Below the pieces are notes generated by a model. The model was not told the DNA's origin and ran no database searches. It was given only the letters and a program-made list of their open reading frames with translations. From the NCBI GenBank assembly GCA_006538405.1, contig BJKQ01000002.1, positions 3,224,001-3,288,000 on the forward strand: DNA of 64,000 nucleotides, given 5' to 3'. Below, piece by piece: positions 10,841 through 24,472 of this stretch (positions within the stretch are counted from its first letter, which is position 1; the number at the start of each line of letters is the position of its first letter). The position numbers and the translations under genes were made by a program. The stretch is from Hansfordia pulvinata. Lineage: Eukaryota; Ascomycota; Sordariomycetes; Xylariales.

Positions 10841-13800
10841 GTAGAGAGTATCCCGAGCTTGTGCCGTGCTTTGTGTCATGGCAGAGTATATCTTCATCGA
10901 ATGCAGGGCCCCAGGATCGTTGTCACCATTTTTCGTTGGATTGCTTCTACTGCATCTTGAACTGTACTCGAGTATTCCTACTTTCGTTGCGGCTGTCCGT
11001 CATCCATCCTGTCTCCATCCGGTCCTTATGGCCACGCCGCAGTTTCGGAATTCGGGAATCAGTAGGTATAATGTCAAGAATTTTCGTTATATGCTGGGTG
11101 TTCAATGCCCTGAGTCGGCCATCTATTGCTCCAATCTGAGTACTCCATGAGAGGACACATGACGATCGGGGGAAGAAAGGGACAGGGCCGTTCGTTTATG
11201 TTGTTCTGCACCGATTCTGAATTTATGCAATGTTTACATTCCTCGCCGCGAAAATGGGACAAGGCATATACGTACGCAAAGATGACTTGGGTAGAATGCT
11301 CGAGTCTCGCAATGTCGGATCTGGTGCTCGTCACGTCACTCTGTGCCACGCTGGTGCTTGATTCTGTCCTTGTCGCATGGGGATGATTGCTGCGCACGAG
11401 AAGCCGTGAGAAATGGCCACAACAAGCGATCGATATCACCAATGTTTGGATTCGCCACGTGGTGCGAGCTTGACCTGTGGACACAGGCAACGCGTCATCG
11501 ACCTCGTCATCTAGAGATGATGATTGACCCCAATGATTCACAGCTGCACAGCAACCTCGAGAGATAGTGAAGGGCGGCGCGGAAGCAAAGCTCCTGCTCG
11601 CGGGCGTCGCGTGGAGTTTAGTGAAAGGGGCACGATCAATAGTTTGGACAGGACAGGAGGAAAATCGATGGCGGTTTCTTGTGGTATTGGTCCGTCCACA
11701 ACGCACGCACGCACGCTCGCACGTATTCCCATGTATTGCATTGCCCAAAACGCCGGGTCTGTTTTGGTTGCGGGCAGAGCGGGTGCACGTGGCAGCAGAG
11801 CCCTCCTGATGCTGATGCGTTGCGATCGGGCGTGGTCTTTGGCGCCCAGAGGTGGGCAGGTCGCCGTTGGTCGAAGAGCAGCAGTCCCGTAGAGGAAGCT
11901 TGTTCGTGACCACGCATTCCCTTCTCCTCTGGCATGGACGAACAAGGCATTCCGTTCATCCTGTTATGCTTGTTAACGCCACGGTGGGAACAGGAACATT
12001 GATGGGGAAAGGGGGCGCGCCATCTGATCATGAACAGTCCCGCAACGACCACTCACTCGCACGCACGCACCCACAACCCCAGTCTGACGGGTGCCCCTCT
12101 GAGGCGGCGGAACCATTGACGGGTAGCCACGAGGTCACTTCCGCATGCGGAAAGGGAATAGAAGTGTGGTTGGAGAGGGATAAAGATAGAAAGAGAGAGA
12201 CAGAGAGAGAGGGAGAGAGATAGGGTTATCCGCAATGCCGACATGAGATGCCCAGATCTGTTGATCTGCTCGTAGAGAGATCGCGGACCCGGCCGGACCG
12301 ACGGCCAGGCACGCCAGGCAAGATCCGACCGGACTGGCTTTGATGATGAGCGGACGGACCACCTTCAAGTCGATGGCGATCTGTGGACATTACCTAAGGC
12401 ACGGAAAGCGGGAAAAGACAGAACGGTAGTTTCCCGTCTACGATGAGGCGACTCTCTGGATTTTGATTGATTGATTGATGGAGGGCGAAAGGATGAAACC
12501 TGTCCAGAATGACGGGTTACGAGTGGTCACTTCCATAGGCACTCGTATTCAGGCAAAGACAGCAGTCGCGATGGAGACGACATCGATCAGCGCGTCGGCG
12601 GCAGTGGCCCCCAGTGGAAGGCGCGACCCCGTCGTCGTCCTTATCTCCCCCCAACCTTCAATGTTCTTCATCCTCACCTCCTTCCAGTGTATGTGGCTCA
12701 GGTACTACATGCACATGTACATAGGTATCGCACACCCAATAGGTACAGAGCCAAAGGTCGAAGCTACTCGTACCTCAAACATATCCAGCAGACTGTAGGG
12801 GATACCCGGGACGAGTACCCGCGCAACACACGACCGGCGAACGGTGCCAGTGAGGACGCGGGACTGACCTATGTACAGGTCTAGCCTTACAGAGAAACGC
12901 TTCTTCAAGAGGTGGGCGTTTCTAGTGCCAGGAGGCCCGTCCGTCTTCCTTGCAGATTCCACCACCACCACCTGCACCCACAGAGTCCACCCACCCCGAA
13001 AAGTTCAGACGAATCGACGCATCGAGTAGGAGGGCGGAGTGATCGCTCTTCACGTTACGGATTATTCGTACTTGTGCCCAAGGGCGCACGCTGGGGCCCT
13101 GCGTGCCACTCGTGCCTGGTGCTCGTCGGACCGCGCGGAGCATCCCGGCTCCCCCAATATCGTCAATATCGTACCTGCAGCGCATTTGTGGGCACGAAGA
13201 GGGCCGGCGGACCGAATGGCAGCCGCTGCTGCGCATTCTAATCTGCCACCGCTGCAACGTCCATCACAGACATCCATCCATGGAACGGGCGAGTACGAGT
13301 ACTCGCAATAGTAAGGTAAGTCACGGCAGAAACACGAACAACATTGATAATAACCATCTAATAATACTACTGTATGGCCTCAGGACGTGACCTACAGGTG
13401 ATCTGGCTGTGGCTGTTGAACAATGGCTCTCCGTCCCAACACGCAAGGCGGAATCCAACATCCAACATGACCTCGATACCTTTGTGCTGATCGTGATCAA
13501 GCTTCTACGAGCAAGCACAGGCACAAAGGGTACCGGACCCCGAGGAGGGCTAAGACCATGGCTAATGCCTGGCGTGGTTTCCGTGCGTACGAGTCCCTCT
13601 TCTCACGATTATACCCGCGCATTCCCGTCCCGCGCGGCACTGCGCATCTCCATATTAACAAGGTAGAATAGGCCACTCGCCCATCCAGACGTGCAAAGCG
13701 AAAAAGCAGAGACGAAAAGCGTGCGCGACTTGACAACTGATGAGTGGCTGCCTGACGTAGGCATCGCCTCGCCCTCTCTTTCTACGTTCCCCCCCATACC

Positions 13801-16375
13801 GCTGCCCCGCCCTCCGGATAAAGGCGACACAGCAAGGCATGGATGCCCCCTCCCCTCCCCGAACCCGGCCTGTGGTGGACCCATGAGAGAAAAATGGCCG
13901 GTCGCGCTGTCGTCAGCGGCATGATTGAAATAAAAAGAGAAGAAAAACCATCAGGAGAGAGGGGCGACGCGGAGGGGGGTCCTGGGCTGCGGAGAGTCGC
14001 GCAGAAACCGAGGCTGGCATCAACGAAACGAAACGAACCAGGTTCGATGAGGCGGTACCCCAAGAACCGAACCTTGGCTATCTGGGGTGGCGATCTCGGT
14101 GCCAAGGAGTGCCAGGTTCGCGGTACTCGCGAGCGGAAACAAGGTGAGACCGACCCCGGCCCTGTCTTCTGTGGTGTGGTGCGTGGGTGCCTACGAGTCC
14201 TGCCCCTGACAGATCCCTGAAAGATCCCTGAAAGATCCCGCAAAACCGCCCCCAGGGCCCCTATTCTCTAGTCCCCTGTTCGCAGCACTACACTTTTCCT
14301 GTCTTGGTCAAGCGGGAGACATTCGCAAAAGCGTAACGAAAGGCACGGGGTTTCAAGGTGCGAGGCCATGGATACCGAGTCAACCTCAAACAGCCTTCTC
14401 ACATGTCCCCTGGAAACTGATTCGACTGGACGGCCCATCAGTCTGGCAGTTTGTCCTGATACCGGTATGAGTATTACCAATGCCACTTCATAGATGATGC
14501 GGACCAGCTGGTGAGAGTACACGCACCTACCCGCTGGTTGCGCCTTGGTTGTCGTCGTGGTGGTCGTCGACGTCGGGCCACACGCAAGGCCGAGATAATC
14601 ACCGGGTGGACTTCCCTTTCAGCCGCACCCGGCGGTCCCTCCCCTCCATCACACACGGAATAGGTCCTATTACTACGAGTGATGAACCCTTGGAGCCGGT
14701 TGCGAGTGCGAATCTACACTAACTTGTATCAATCGTGTCGCAGTCCGTTGGCCCGGCTTCTGCTTATCGTGACCGGGTCCCTACTGGCGCAATATCACGG
14801 GAGACGCGCCCAGACGCGATCGGTCGGTAGCTCGTCGGAACATGAAATCAAGCAAGAGAGCCCACGCTATAGAAAGACCGTTTCGTTCGGGCCTACGGAG
14901 TCACTCAGGCACTCCAGCTCCATCACTTTCAATGGGGGCGGCGACGCCACGGGTCCGTGTCCCCTTTTCCCCACCGCAGCCACACAGCCACTACGAGTAC
15001 AAAAACCACCCGGATGCTCTCCTTACCCAGTTGGGCATACTGCTAATACTTCGGGCTGGTGAAGATGATACTCAACGTAGAAGGCCTTGCGGGAAGGGGG
15101 GCCACGATTGAGTTGCCTCGATCGAACCGACGACAAGTCTTCTTGTTCAGCCCCTTCCCTGCGACCGTTGGAACAAACTGGGGCTCGAGGTTTCCTCCAT
15201 CATCCCCATCGTTCTGTTCGATACCACGTTGTTTTCGTCTCTCGATCGTCCGTTCTCGGATCGGGCTGTGTGCAGCCAACTCACCACTACCAACTCGCTA
15301 CGAGTACGATACTCGCGAGCAGCCACTTCTCCCAGCATATCCGCACTACAGAATAACCCCGATTCTCCCCTCCCCTCCCTCCCGTGCCAAGGTCCGACCG
15401 TGCCCCGGAACCGCCCGCTGGCTTCCCGCGGTATCTGTCCATCTCCGAGTATTCGCACTTTTGCCGACCGGGTCGAGGGAGGCCAAGCCAAGCCGTCGTC
15501 GCTCTGCCTTGGTCTGCCGTGTGTGCGCGTGGGACAAAGTAACTTGTCGAAGCACACGTGGTATGGACAGAGGGGCAGGGGGACAGGGGGGAGACACTAA
15601 CTTCAGGGCCAGCGCTTTGTCGTCACTATCGATCGGTGATGTCTGTGCGGCTCTCCACCCTGTCGACCACAAACTTTAGTTGTGCAGCCTCGGCGCAGAG
15701 CGGGCGTCTGAGCACACGGAATCCAGAGCGCGGTAACGTCTTTCTTTTCTTCTCTTTTCGGTCTGGGCTACGGCAACTTCGGGGTAAAATCCGAGTGACG
15801 AAGGGGGAAACCGAGAGAGATGCTTGTGTGCGCAGACTTGCCGTGGAAATCTGCCGCGCTTTCGCTTCTTCATCAGCCAATCTTCATCGACAACGACGCG
15901 CGACATTTTCCTGCTTGGCAAGGCTGCAAGGGTGCAGTGTTCGCTTCCCCAAGCCGGGTCGAGATCGCCAACATCCCGGGCCCATCCACGAATAAACAGA
16001 ATGCGCTCCCAGGGCTGTTCCCTGCAGACAGGTCCTCTACCCCGGCGCATTTGTTCTCTACGCAAAACAGCCGCAGTCTGCTCGTGGTTTGTTTCCATCG
16101 TCGCAACGGGTGGGAGTGGGTCGGCCGGTGAAGGAGAGGCGAGGCGCCTGCCCGCATCGTCGGCGCAGCAGCAGACAAGGCGCTCAGACTTGAAAAGGGG
16201 TCGAGCCAGGTACATCCAGGCCACCTCGCCGCCGCCGCCGCCGCCGCCGCCGCGCGCCGAACAGTCTGGCTGGGTGAGTGAGTGGGAAAAAAGGCGGACC
16301 CCTGCTCGCATGCCACGCCGGCGGGCTCGACCAACTCTAGGTACGGGGGTACTCGTTTCTCGTCCGTTCCCCCTG

Positions 16376-16395
16376 CATTGCATTGCATTGCATTG
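16376..16395 (+). repeat. (CATTG)4 tandem repeat
   Basis: Four perfect CATTG pentamers in tandem. Each unit reads CAATG on the other strand. No gene overlaps it. Confidence 0.9.
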
Positions 16396-17007
16396 CGCGG
16401 CATGAAGCCACGAATCTGGGTTCTCAGACGCACTATCCCGCACTTTGCGATAATTTGTGCTACGAGATGTGCCAGCATAAACTAATAGCCAGGCCTTTTC
16501 TGTCTTTTCGTTTTTTGGGGTTCCCGCCTCCCACCAGCTTCGAGTCAATACATAGCTCGTACTTCCCGCTCGGTCCCCCTCCCTGTCAGCTTCTCTTTCC
16601 TAGCCTCAAGCACCACGCGCGCTCAGGTCCTGAGTGGCGCGCCATGCCTTTGCCCCTTCTGGTTCGGCCTCGTGCTCTTTTGGAGGCGTGGGAGGGGAGT
16701 GGGGAGCACGCAGAGACGGGTGGGAACGGCCTTTTTCTGCCACTAGCAGTCGATCCCGTGGCCCGTGCGAACGGCAGATACAGACGCACACACAAGAGAC
16801 ACGGGACCACGGCATCGCGATACGAGTAGTCGTCCAACTCACGGGCGACGATAGACTCGAGCACGGACGCACCTGCACCTCCAGACCAGGCCGAGGTCAA
16901 ACGATAGAGCGGGCGCCGTCCGGCGTTGAAATGACATGACATGCAGGGTCTCTGCACTCCTCAGGAAGCAAGCTCGGCAAGCTGACTGGGAGCAACCCGG
17001 CGGCCCG

Positions 17008-17038
<31 letters not shown>

Positions 17039-17962
17039 GAGAGTTCTACGAGTACTCGTGGGTCTGTCTGGGTCCGGATATCTTTTTTTCTGGTGCGGCA
17101 AAGCCAAGCCCAAGCCCCCCCGGCGGCAGCCCGGTGAGTGGTGGGGGACCCTCGACTCGACGCGGTTGACATGGCATGTATCCGTATGAGTGGGTACCTT
17201 ATGGGCAGGACCCAGCAAGAGAGTGCCAGGTACGGGCAGCATCAGGGGGGACGGGGATGAGCGAACGGCGCGAGCAAGGTGCTCCATATTAATGCTGGTC
17301 GATACTACTAATAACTTGTAGGTAAGGTAGGTGTCGTACGAGTAGGTGGGTAGTGGGTAGTACGGGTAGATAGCATCGTGGGTTAATAAGTTCTTAGCAC
17401 GGTTCCTCGTAGATGGCGGCGGGCGGAGACGATGGGTTGCCTATTCCCCAGTAAGTAAAGCATTCGATTCTGGCTATTATGGCTCGGCCCAGCTCGCTCA
17501 GCTCGTCACTCTGCCGGGTTCCAAGGGTCTGTGTGCCTCCGGTCTAGTTAGTTAGTCTGTGTGTCTGTCTCCCGCGCGTGTGTGTATGTGTATGTGTGAG
17601 TACCTACTGCGGCCTACGCATACTCTGTATTAATAAACCTTTGCGTCGTCCCCTTCCTGCCTCGGGACCCCCCGGTCGTCATCCGTTTCCCGAATACGAC
17701 CACGCAGCCGCCTGTCTGTCTCTTGGACGAGGACGACTACGACTGCGACGACGACCACGACGACCACGACGTAATATCACGACCGTCTGCCCGCGAGGCT
17801 GTCTAATAACCCCCGCCGCGCTCCCTCCTTCCCCTTCTCCTCCCCTCCTATTGCCATCGTCACATCAACAAAGCAAGACGGGGATAGGGTACCTATTGGA
17901 CACGGGCACGCGAACCCCCCTTCACCGGCGAGGGCGGCTTGTGGAGAGAGACCGACAGCCAG

Positions 17963-17966
<4 letters not shown>

Positions 17967-18026
<60 letters not shown>
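17967..18026 (+). repeat. (GA)n array in the CFEM gene leader
   Basis: About 30 GA units, extended by purine-rich sequence to roughly 18080, end just before the start codon at 18091. The array is therefore likely to be part of the 5' leader or core promoter of the receptor gene. Confidence 0.9.
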
Positions 18027-18031
<5 letters not shown>

Positions 18032-18090
18032 CAATAGAAAGAGAAGGGGAAAGAGAAAGAAGAGAAGAAGAGACAGAAGTATAAGCCGAG

Positions 18091-20147
18091 ATGCGCCTGC
18101 CGCTGCTGGCGCCAGTGCTGGCGCTGCCCGCCGCCTTGAATGGCCTGGTGGGCGCCCACGCAACACTCGCAAACTCAACCTCGACCTCGTCGTCGCCGCC
18201 GTCGCCGCCGCCACTCGAGCTGCGCGCCGCCGACCCCATGGAGCTGCTGGGTATGCTGCCGGACTGTGCTGTAAGTATTATACCTTACCTTATCTGCCTT
18301 ACCTACTAGGTAGGTATAGTCGTCCGGTCAAAGCCTCCCCCCCCCCCGAAAAGGGAGGGAAGAGAAGAGGCAATCACGAAGAAGACAAGGAAGACAAATC
18401 GTTGGGCAGCTAGCTGGACAGTCCCACACAACCAAGAACTTTGCCCCCAAAACTGACTTGTCCTCTTCTCTCTCTCCCCCGCCCTCAGATCCCATGCCTG
18501 ACCAAGGCGCTCGGCATCACGTATTGCGACCCGACCGACACGGCGTGTCTGTGTCAGGACCCGACCTTTGCCGCCACCGCGACGACGTGCATCGAGCACG
18601 GCTGCAGCGTCATTGACGCCTTGGGTGAGTCAGCAAGAAACAGTCCTCCTACATCATCTTGTTTTTGTTGTGTGGTAGTCAGCCTATACTCGAGATATAG
18701 AGGCGTTGCTGTACCAACCCCCTAGAACACTACAAACTGACACGTTTCTTTCGGAATCCCAGGGGCCAAGAACCTCACCGACACCAACTGCGGGGTGCCG
18801 GTGCGCAACATCTCGGCGCAGTACAACTGGACGTCGACGACGCTCATGATTGTGGCGTGCGTGGTGGTGCTGATCCGGATCCTGTTCAAGGTGCTGCTGG
18901 CGCCGACGGGCTTGGGCTGGGACGACCTGGTGATCCTCATCACGTTCCTCAGCGCCATCCCGTCGGCGCTCATCAACGTCAAGCTGCTGGCGGCCAACGG
19001 GCTGGGGCAGGACATCTGGGCGCTGACGGAGGAGATGATCACCAACTTCGCCATGGGCTTCTACATCATCACCTTCCTCTACTTCTCGCAGGTCTTCCTG
19101 CTCAAGCTGTCGCTGCTCTTCTTCTACCTGCGCATCTTCCCCAACCCGGGCATGCGCAAGGCGCTGTGGGGCACCCTCGCCTTCAACTGCGCCTTCGGCC
19201 TGGCCTTCATCCTGTGCGCCGTGCTGCAGTGCCGCCCCATCAGCTGGAACTGGACGCGCTGGAAGGGCGGCGACGGCGGCTCCTGCGCCGACGTCGGCGC
19301 CGTCGCCTGGGCCAACGCCATTGTCAGCATCGCCCTCGACCTGTGGATGCTGATCCTGCCCCTGTCGCAGCTGCGCGAGCTCAACCTGCACTGGAAGAAG
19401 AAGGTCGGCGTCGGCCTCATGTTCTGCGTCGGCACCTTCGTCACCGTCGTCAGCATCGTCCGCCTGGGGTCGCTGGTGACGTTCCGCGACTCGCAGAACC
19501 TGACGTGGGACTACTACGGCGTCTGCATGTGGTCCACGGTCGAGATCACCGTCGGCGTCATCTGCACGTGCATGCCGACGATGCGCTCCATCCTGGCCTT
19601 CATGTTCCCGCGCCTCGTCGGCGGCACCACGCAGGACGCCACCGGCCGCAGCAACACGGCCTCTTTCCGCTCCCGCTCCGGCAACTTCGGCCGCGGCAAG
19701 TGGGGCGCCGACCACACCTCCTCCTCCTTCGGCGCCGGCGGCACCACCACCTCCTCCCACCACACCCGCGGCGGCGCCCCGGACGAGGACCCCCACGCCG
19801 TCACCCTCGACGCCATCTCCCCCGTCTCCCCCGCCTCCCCCCGCGGCGGCGGCGACAACAAAGACCCCGAGAGCACCCTCTTCGAGTTCCACACCCGCGC
19901 CCAGCTCGGCGCCTCGGGCCGCCAGTCCCCCCGCAGCAGCAGCAGCACTACGGCTACGGCAATGGCGGCGGCAGGAGCCCGCACGTCGTCTCCTTCTCCC
20001 CGTCGTGAGGGGAAAATCTTGCATTTCATCACTCCCCCTACCTTCTTCTCCTCCTCCTGTGTAGATAGAAAACAAACACAGAGAGAGAAGGAGAGAGGGA
20101 GGGGGAGAGGGAGAGAGAGTAAAGAATATTATCTCATAACAGATTAA
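18091..20147 (+). CDS. CFEM-domain seven-transmembrane receptor (Pth11-like)
   Basis: Exons are 18091-18270, 18489-18624 and 18763-20147, with introns of 218 and 138 nt. The first intron holds an 11-C run. After a signal peptide and an Ser/Pro linker, exons 1-3 build a CFEM domain with the expected eight cysteines (DCA, PCL, YCD, ACLC, TC, GC, NC). Seven hydrophobic helices follow (starting near VACVVVLI, LVILITFLSA, IITFLYFSQV, LAFILCAVLQC, IALDLWMLILP, LMFCVGTFVT and VEITVGVICTC), and then a long Ser/Gly/Thr-rich cytoplasmic tail. CFEM plus seven helices is the layout of Pth11-type receptors, which sense surface or nutrient cues at the plasma membrane. The ORF as read gives 566 aa. One extra C in the six-C run at 19927-19932 would instead give a 520-aa form stopping at 20008. 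The reading frame of the tail is therefore uncertain. Ligand and G-protein partner cannot be read from sequence. Confidence 0.88.
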
Positions 20148-22064
<1,917 letters not shown>

Positions 22065-23534
22065 ATGGCCGACTCCGCCAAGCTCCTCGAGGAGCACAAG
22101 GCCGCCGTCGAGCGCATCCAGAAGCAGGTCAAGCACTTCCACGACAACAAGAAGCACTTCCGCGTCTACCATGGCTCCACCAGCTCGACCCGCCCCATGT
22201 CCTTCACCAAGGACGCCATCGTCGACACCAGCGACATGGGCCGCATTTTCCCCGTCGACCTCGAGTCCATGACCGTCCGCGCCGAGCCCAAGGTCCCCAT
22301 GGACGTCCTCGCCGCCCACTGCCTGCCCCACGGCGTCCTGCCCAAGATCGTCATGGAGTTCAAGGGCATCACCGTCGGCGGCGGCTTCTCCGGCTTCTCG
22401 GGCGAGAGCAGCATGTACCGCTACGGCCTCTTCAACAATACCGTCTCCGACATTGAGATTGTCCTCGGCGACGGCTCCCTCGAGACCGCCTCTCGCGACC
22501 ACAACCCCGACCTGCTCGAGCACGCCGCCGGCAGCCTCGGCACCTTCGGCATCGTCACCCTGCTCACCGTCGAGCTGATCCCCGCCAAGCCCTACGTCCA
22601 GAACGACATCCGCCTCGTCGAGGACGTCGACGCCGCCCACAAGATGTTCGAGGACGCCGTCGACGACGAGTCCATCCACTTCATCGACGGCGTCTACTTC
22701 CGCAAGGGCCGCATCGCCGTCATGTTCGGCCGCTTCGTAGACGCCCCGCCCTCCCCCAAGGACGTCCTCAAGAAAATGCAGGTCCACTGGTTCGCCGACA
22801 CCATCGAGGACATCCTCGACAAGCGCCCCACCGACAAGCCCACCCCCGTCTACATGACCACCACCGACTACCTGTTCCGCTACGACCACGGCGCCTTCTG
22901 GGGCGGCAAGCTCGCCTTCCAGCACTTCCACGTGCCCCAGAACCGCTTGACCCGCCGCCTCGCCGACCCCTTCATGGACAGCCGCACCTGCTACCACGCC
23001 CTGCACAAGTCCGGCCTCGCCAACGAGTACGTCGTCCAGGACTTTGGCATCCCCGCCAGCACCGTCACCCAGTTCATCTCCTACGTCAACGAGACGCTCC
23101 CCGAGCTGCAGATCTTCTTGGCGCCCTGCAAGACGGCCCGCGAGATCGGCCTGACCTCGCGCTTCAACCCCCGCGTCGCCGAGGTGGCCGACCAGCGCAT
23201 CTTTGCCGTCGGCGTCTACGGCCGCGGCCCCCGCGACCCCAAGGCCTTCTACGAGCTCAACCGCAAGCTCGAGATGCGCAGTGCCGAGCTGCTCGGGGCC
23301 AAGCTCCTCTACGCCCGCACCTACTACACCGAGGAAGAGTTCTGGACCATCTACGACCGCAACTCCTACGAGGAGATGCGCAAAAAGTACAAGGCCGAGA
23401 CGCTGCCCAGCGTCTACGAGAAGCTCAAGGCCGACATGGGCACCGGCGCCGGCAAGCGGAGGCCCGTCAGGGGCATCCTCGAGACCATGTGGGACAAGGC
23501 TGTGGGCAACAAGGAGTACCTGCTGAAGAAGTAG
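22065..23534 (+). CDS. FAD-linked oxidoreductase, DWF1/DHCR24 (delta-24 sterol reductase) family
   Basis: Single-exon gene of 489 aa. The start CGCCATGG is in good context; the frame stays open further upstream but that part has no family match. The N-terminal half is an FAD-binding type 4 fold. HGSTSSTRP, VDTSDMGRIFPVD, VMEFKGITVGGGFSGFSGES (about residues 96-115) and HAAGSLGTFGIVT are the hallmarks of the DIMINUTO/DWARF1 group. The C-terminal half has the usual substrate region (YLFRYDHGAFWGG, RTYYTEEEFWTIYD). Relatives reduce or isomerise the delta-24 bond of sterol side chains using FAD and NADPH. In ascomycetes, which make ergosterol, the physiological substrate is not settled, so I give only the family. 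No clear membrane helix is visible at the N-terminus, unlike animal DHCR24. The strong C/G third-base bias creates a 348-codon shadow frame on the other strand. Confidence 0.85.
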   Translation: MADSAKLLEEHKAAVERIQKQVKHFHDNKKHFRVYHGSTSSTRPMSFTKDAIVDTSDMGRIFPVDLESMTVRAEPKVPMDVLAAHCLPHGVLPKIVMEFKGITVGGGFSGFSGESSMYRYGLFNNTVSDIEIVLGDGSLETASRDHNPDLLEHAAGSLGTFGIVTLLTVELIPAKPYVQNDIRLVEDVDAAHKMFEDAVDDESIHFIDGVYFRKGRIAVMFGRFVDAPPSPKDVLKKMQVHWFADTIEDILDKRPTDKPTPVYMTTTDYLFRYDHGAFWGGKLAFQHFHVPQNRLTRRLADPFMDSRTCYHALHKSGLANEYVVQDFGIPASTVTQFISYVNETLPELQIFLAPCKTAREIGLTSRFNPRVAEVADQRIFAVGVYGRGPRDPKAFYELNRKLEMRSAELLGAKLLYARTYYTEEEFWTIYDRNSYEEMRKKYKAETLPSVYEKLKADMGTGAGKRRPVRGILETMWDKAVGNKEYLLKK

Positions 23535-24449
23535 GCTTTGTCCACCACCTGTTCCCGTATTTTTGTGTTGTATAGTAGAGCGGGTTCATCTGTCAGCAGG
23601 CTAGATTCATCTGTCCCGACGCATAGCAGGCGAGCAATACCCTTGATTTGACCCATCAAATCCTAATTGTAATATCACCATCTGAATCCATCTTTACTTT
23701 TCGCCCATGGCAGGCGTTCCTTAGCCATGGAGATGTCATGTGGCAGTGTACAATTGCCCCGCATCTCGGCGGCGGCACAATGACTGTTTCGCCAGAGGGG
23801 TCAGCCTCGGTATTGCTGGGGTCTCGGGGCAGAATTCTGCTGACACGGGCGGAGCCAGGCACAGTGGGAGAGGATACTGCGTGGATCGATCTCAACCGTT
23901 ATAGCTGACCGAGTCCCGAAGCTACGGGTCCGGATGAGATCCATCCCCGCCGATATTTGCTTTCAGAACCGCGAGTGCTGCCGTGGTGGCGTTGATCTCG
24001 ATGCGGCGCGGGAAGGGTGCAATCCATGTCAAGTCTCTGCGAAGCCTATGATCACAAGTCGAGTAGCGCTTTTCGGCCGGCACGTCCCATGACCCTATTC
24101 GGAACTCGCGCCCCTCCCTTCTTCTTCCCTGATGTACTGTTTTCGAGGAGAACACGGAGAAGTCGTCAGTCTTCTCAGGTATATATAAGTCCCGACCTCG
24201 AGAGTAATCGCTGGACGAATGCGCTTCCTTGTACATCGTGATGGATCTATCCGCGCCGGGCGTAGAGAAGAAGAGTCCAGGGAGTTCGCACGGTTTGCCT
24301 GCCGTGGGGAACCAGCAAGGGAAAGCTCCCACACGGCGCCGGACTTTCTGCTGAACCCTCCAGTAACGCCCTGTTCCGCGGGGCATGCATGCCCCCCGCG
24401 CCGCTTTCTGCCGCCACCAACCGCGGCAGTCTGGAGTGCTGCAAGGTAA

Positions 24450-24472
24450 GGGGGGGGGGGGGGGGGGGGGGG
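24450..24472 (+). repeat. 23-nt poly-G run
   Basis: The longest homopolymer in the window, in non-coding DNA. Its true length is uncertain with most sequencing chemistries. Confidence 0.9.

Larger units (their letters stand above)
10841..18090. other. 7-kb intergenic region without a supported gene
   Basis: Open frames of 60-290 codons occur on both strands, but none shows a family motif, splice structure or start context that I trust. Contents include scattered TACGAGTA words, perfect CGAGTACTCG palindromes at 13296-13305 and 17049-17058, a (CATTG)4 repeat (16376-16395), a CT array near 17012-17039, and a long GA array (17967-18026) leading into the next gene. Confidence 0.6.

Noticed and set aside
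11074..11913. 279-codon minus-strand frame in the 11-18 kb gap
   Set aside because: No domain, start context or splice pattern. Long chance frames are expected in GC-rich intergenic DNA.
15676..16548. 290-codon minus-strand frame
   Set aside because: It includes a Gly run from a CCG repeat and reads through the CATTG array; no family features.
18684..20075. 463-codon minus-strand frame across the CFEM receptor
   Set aside because: Shadow of a GC-biased gene; low-complexity Ala/Gly/Asp/Glu composition.
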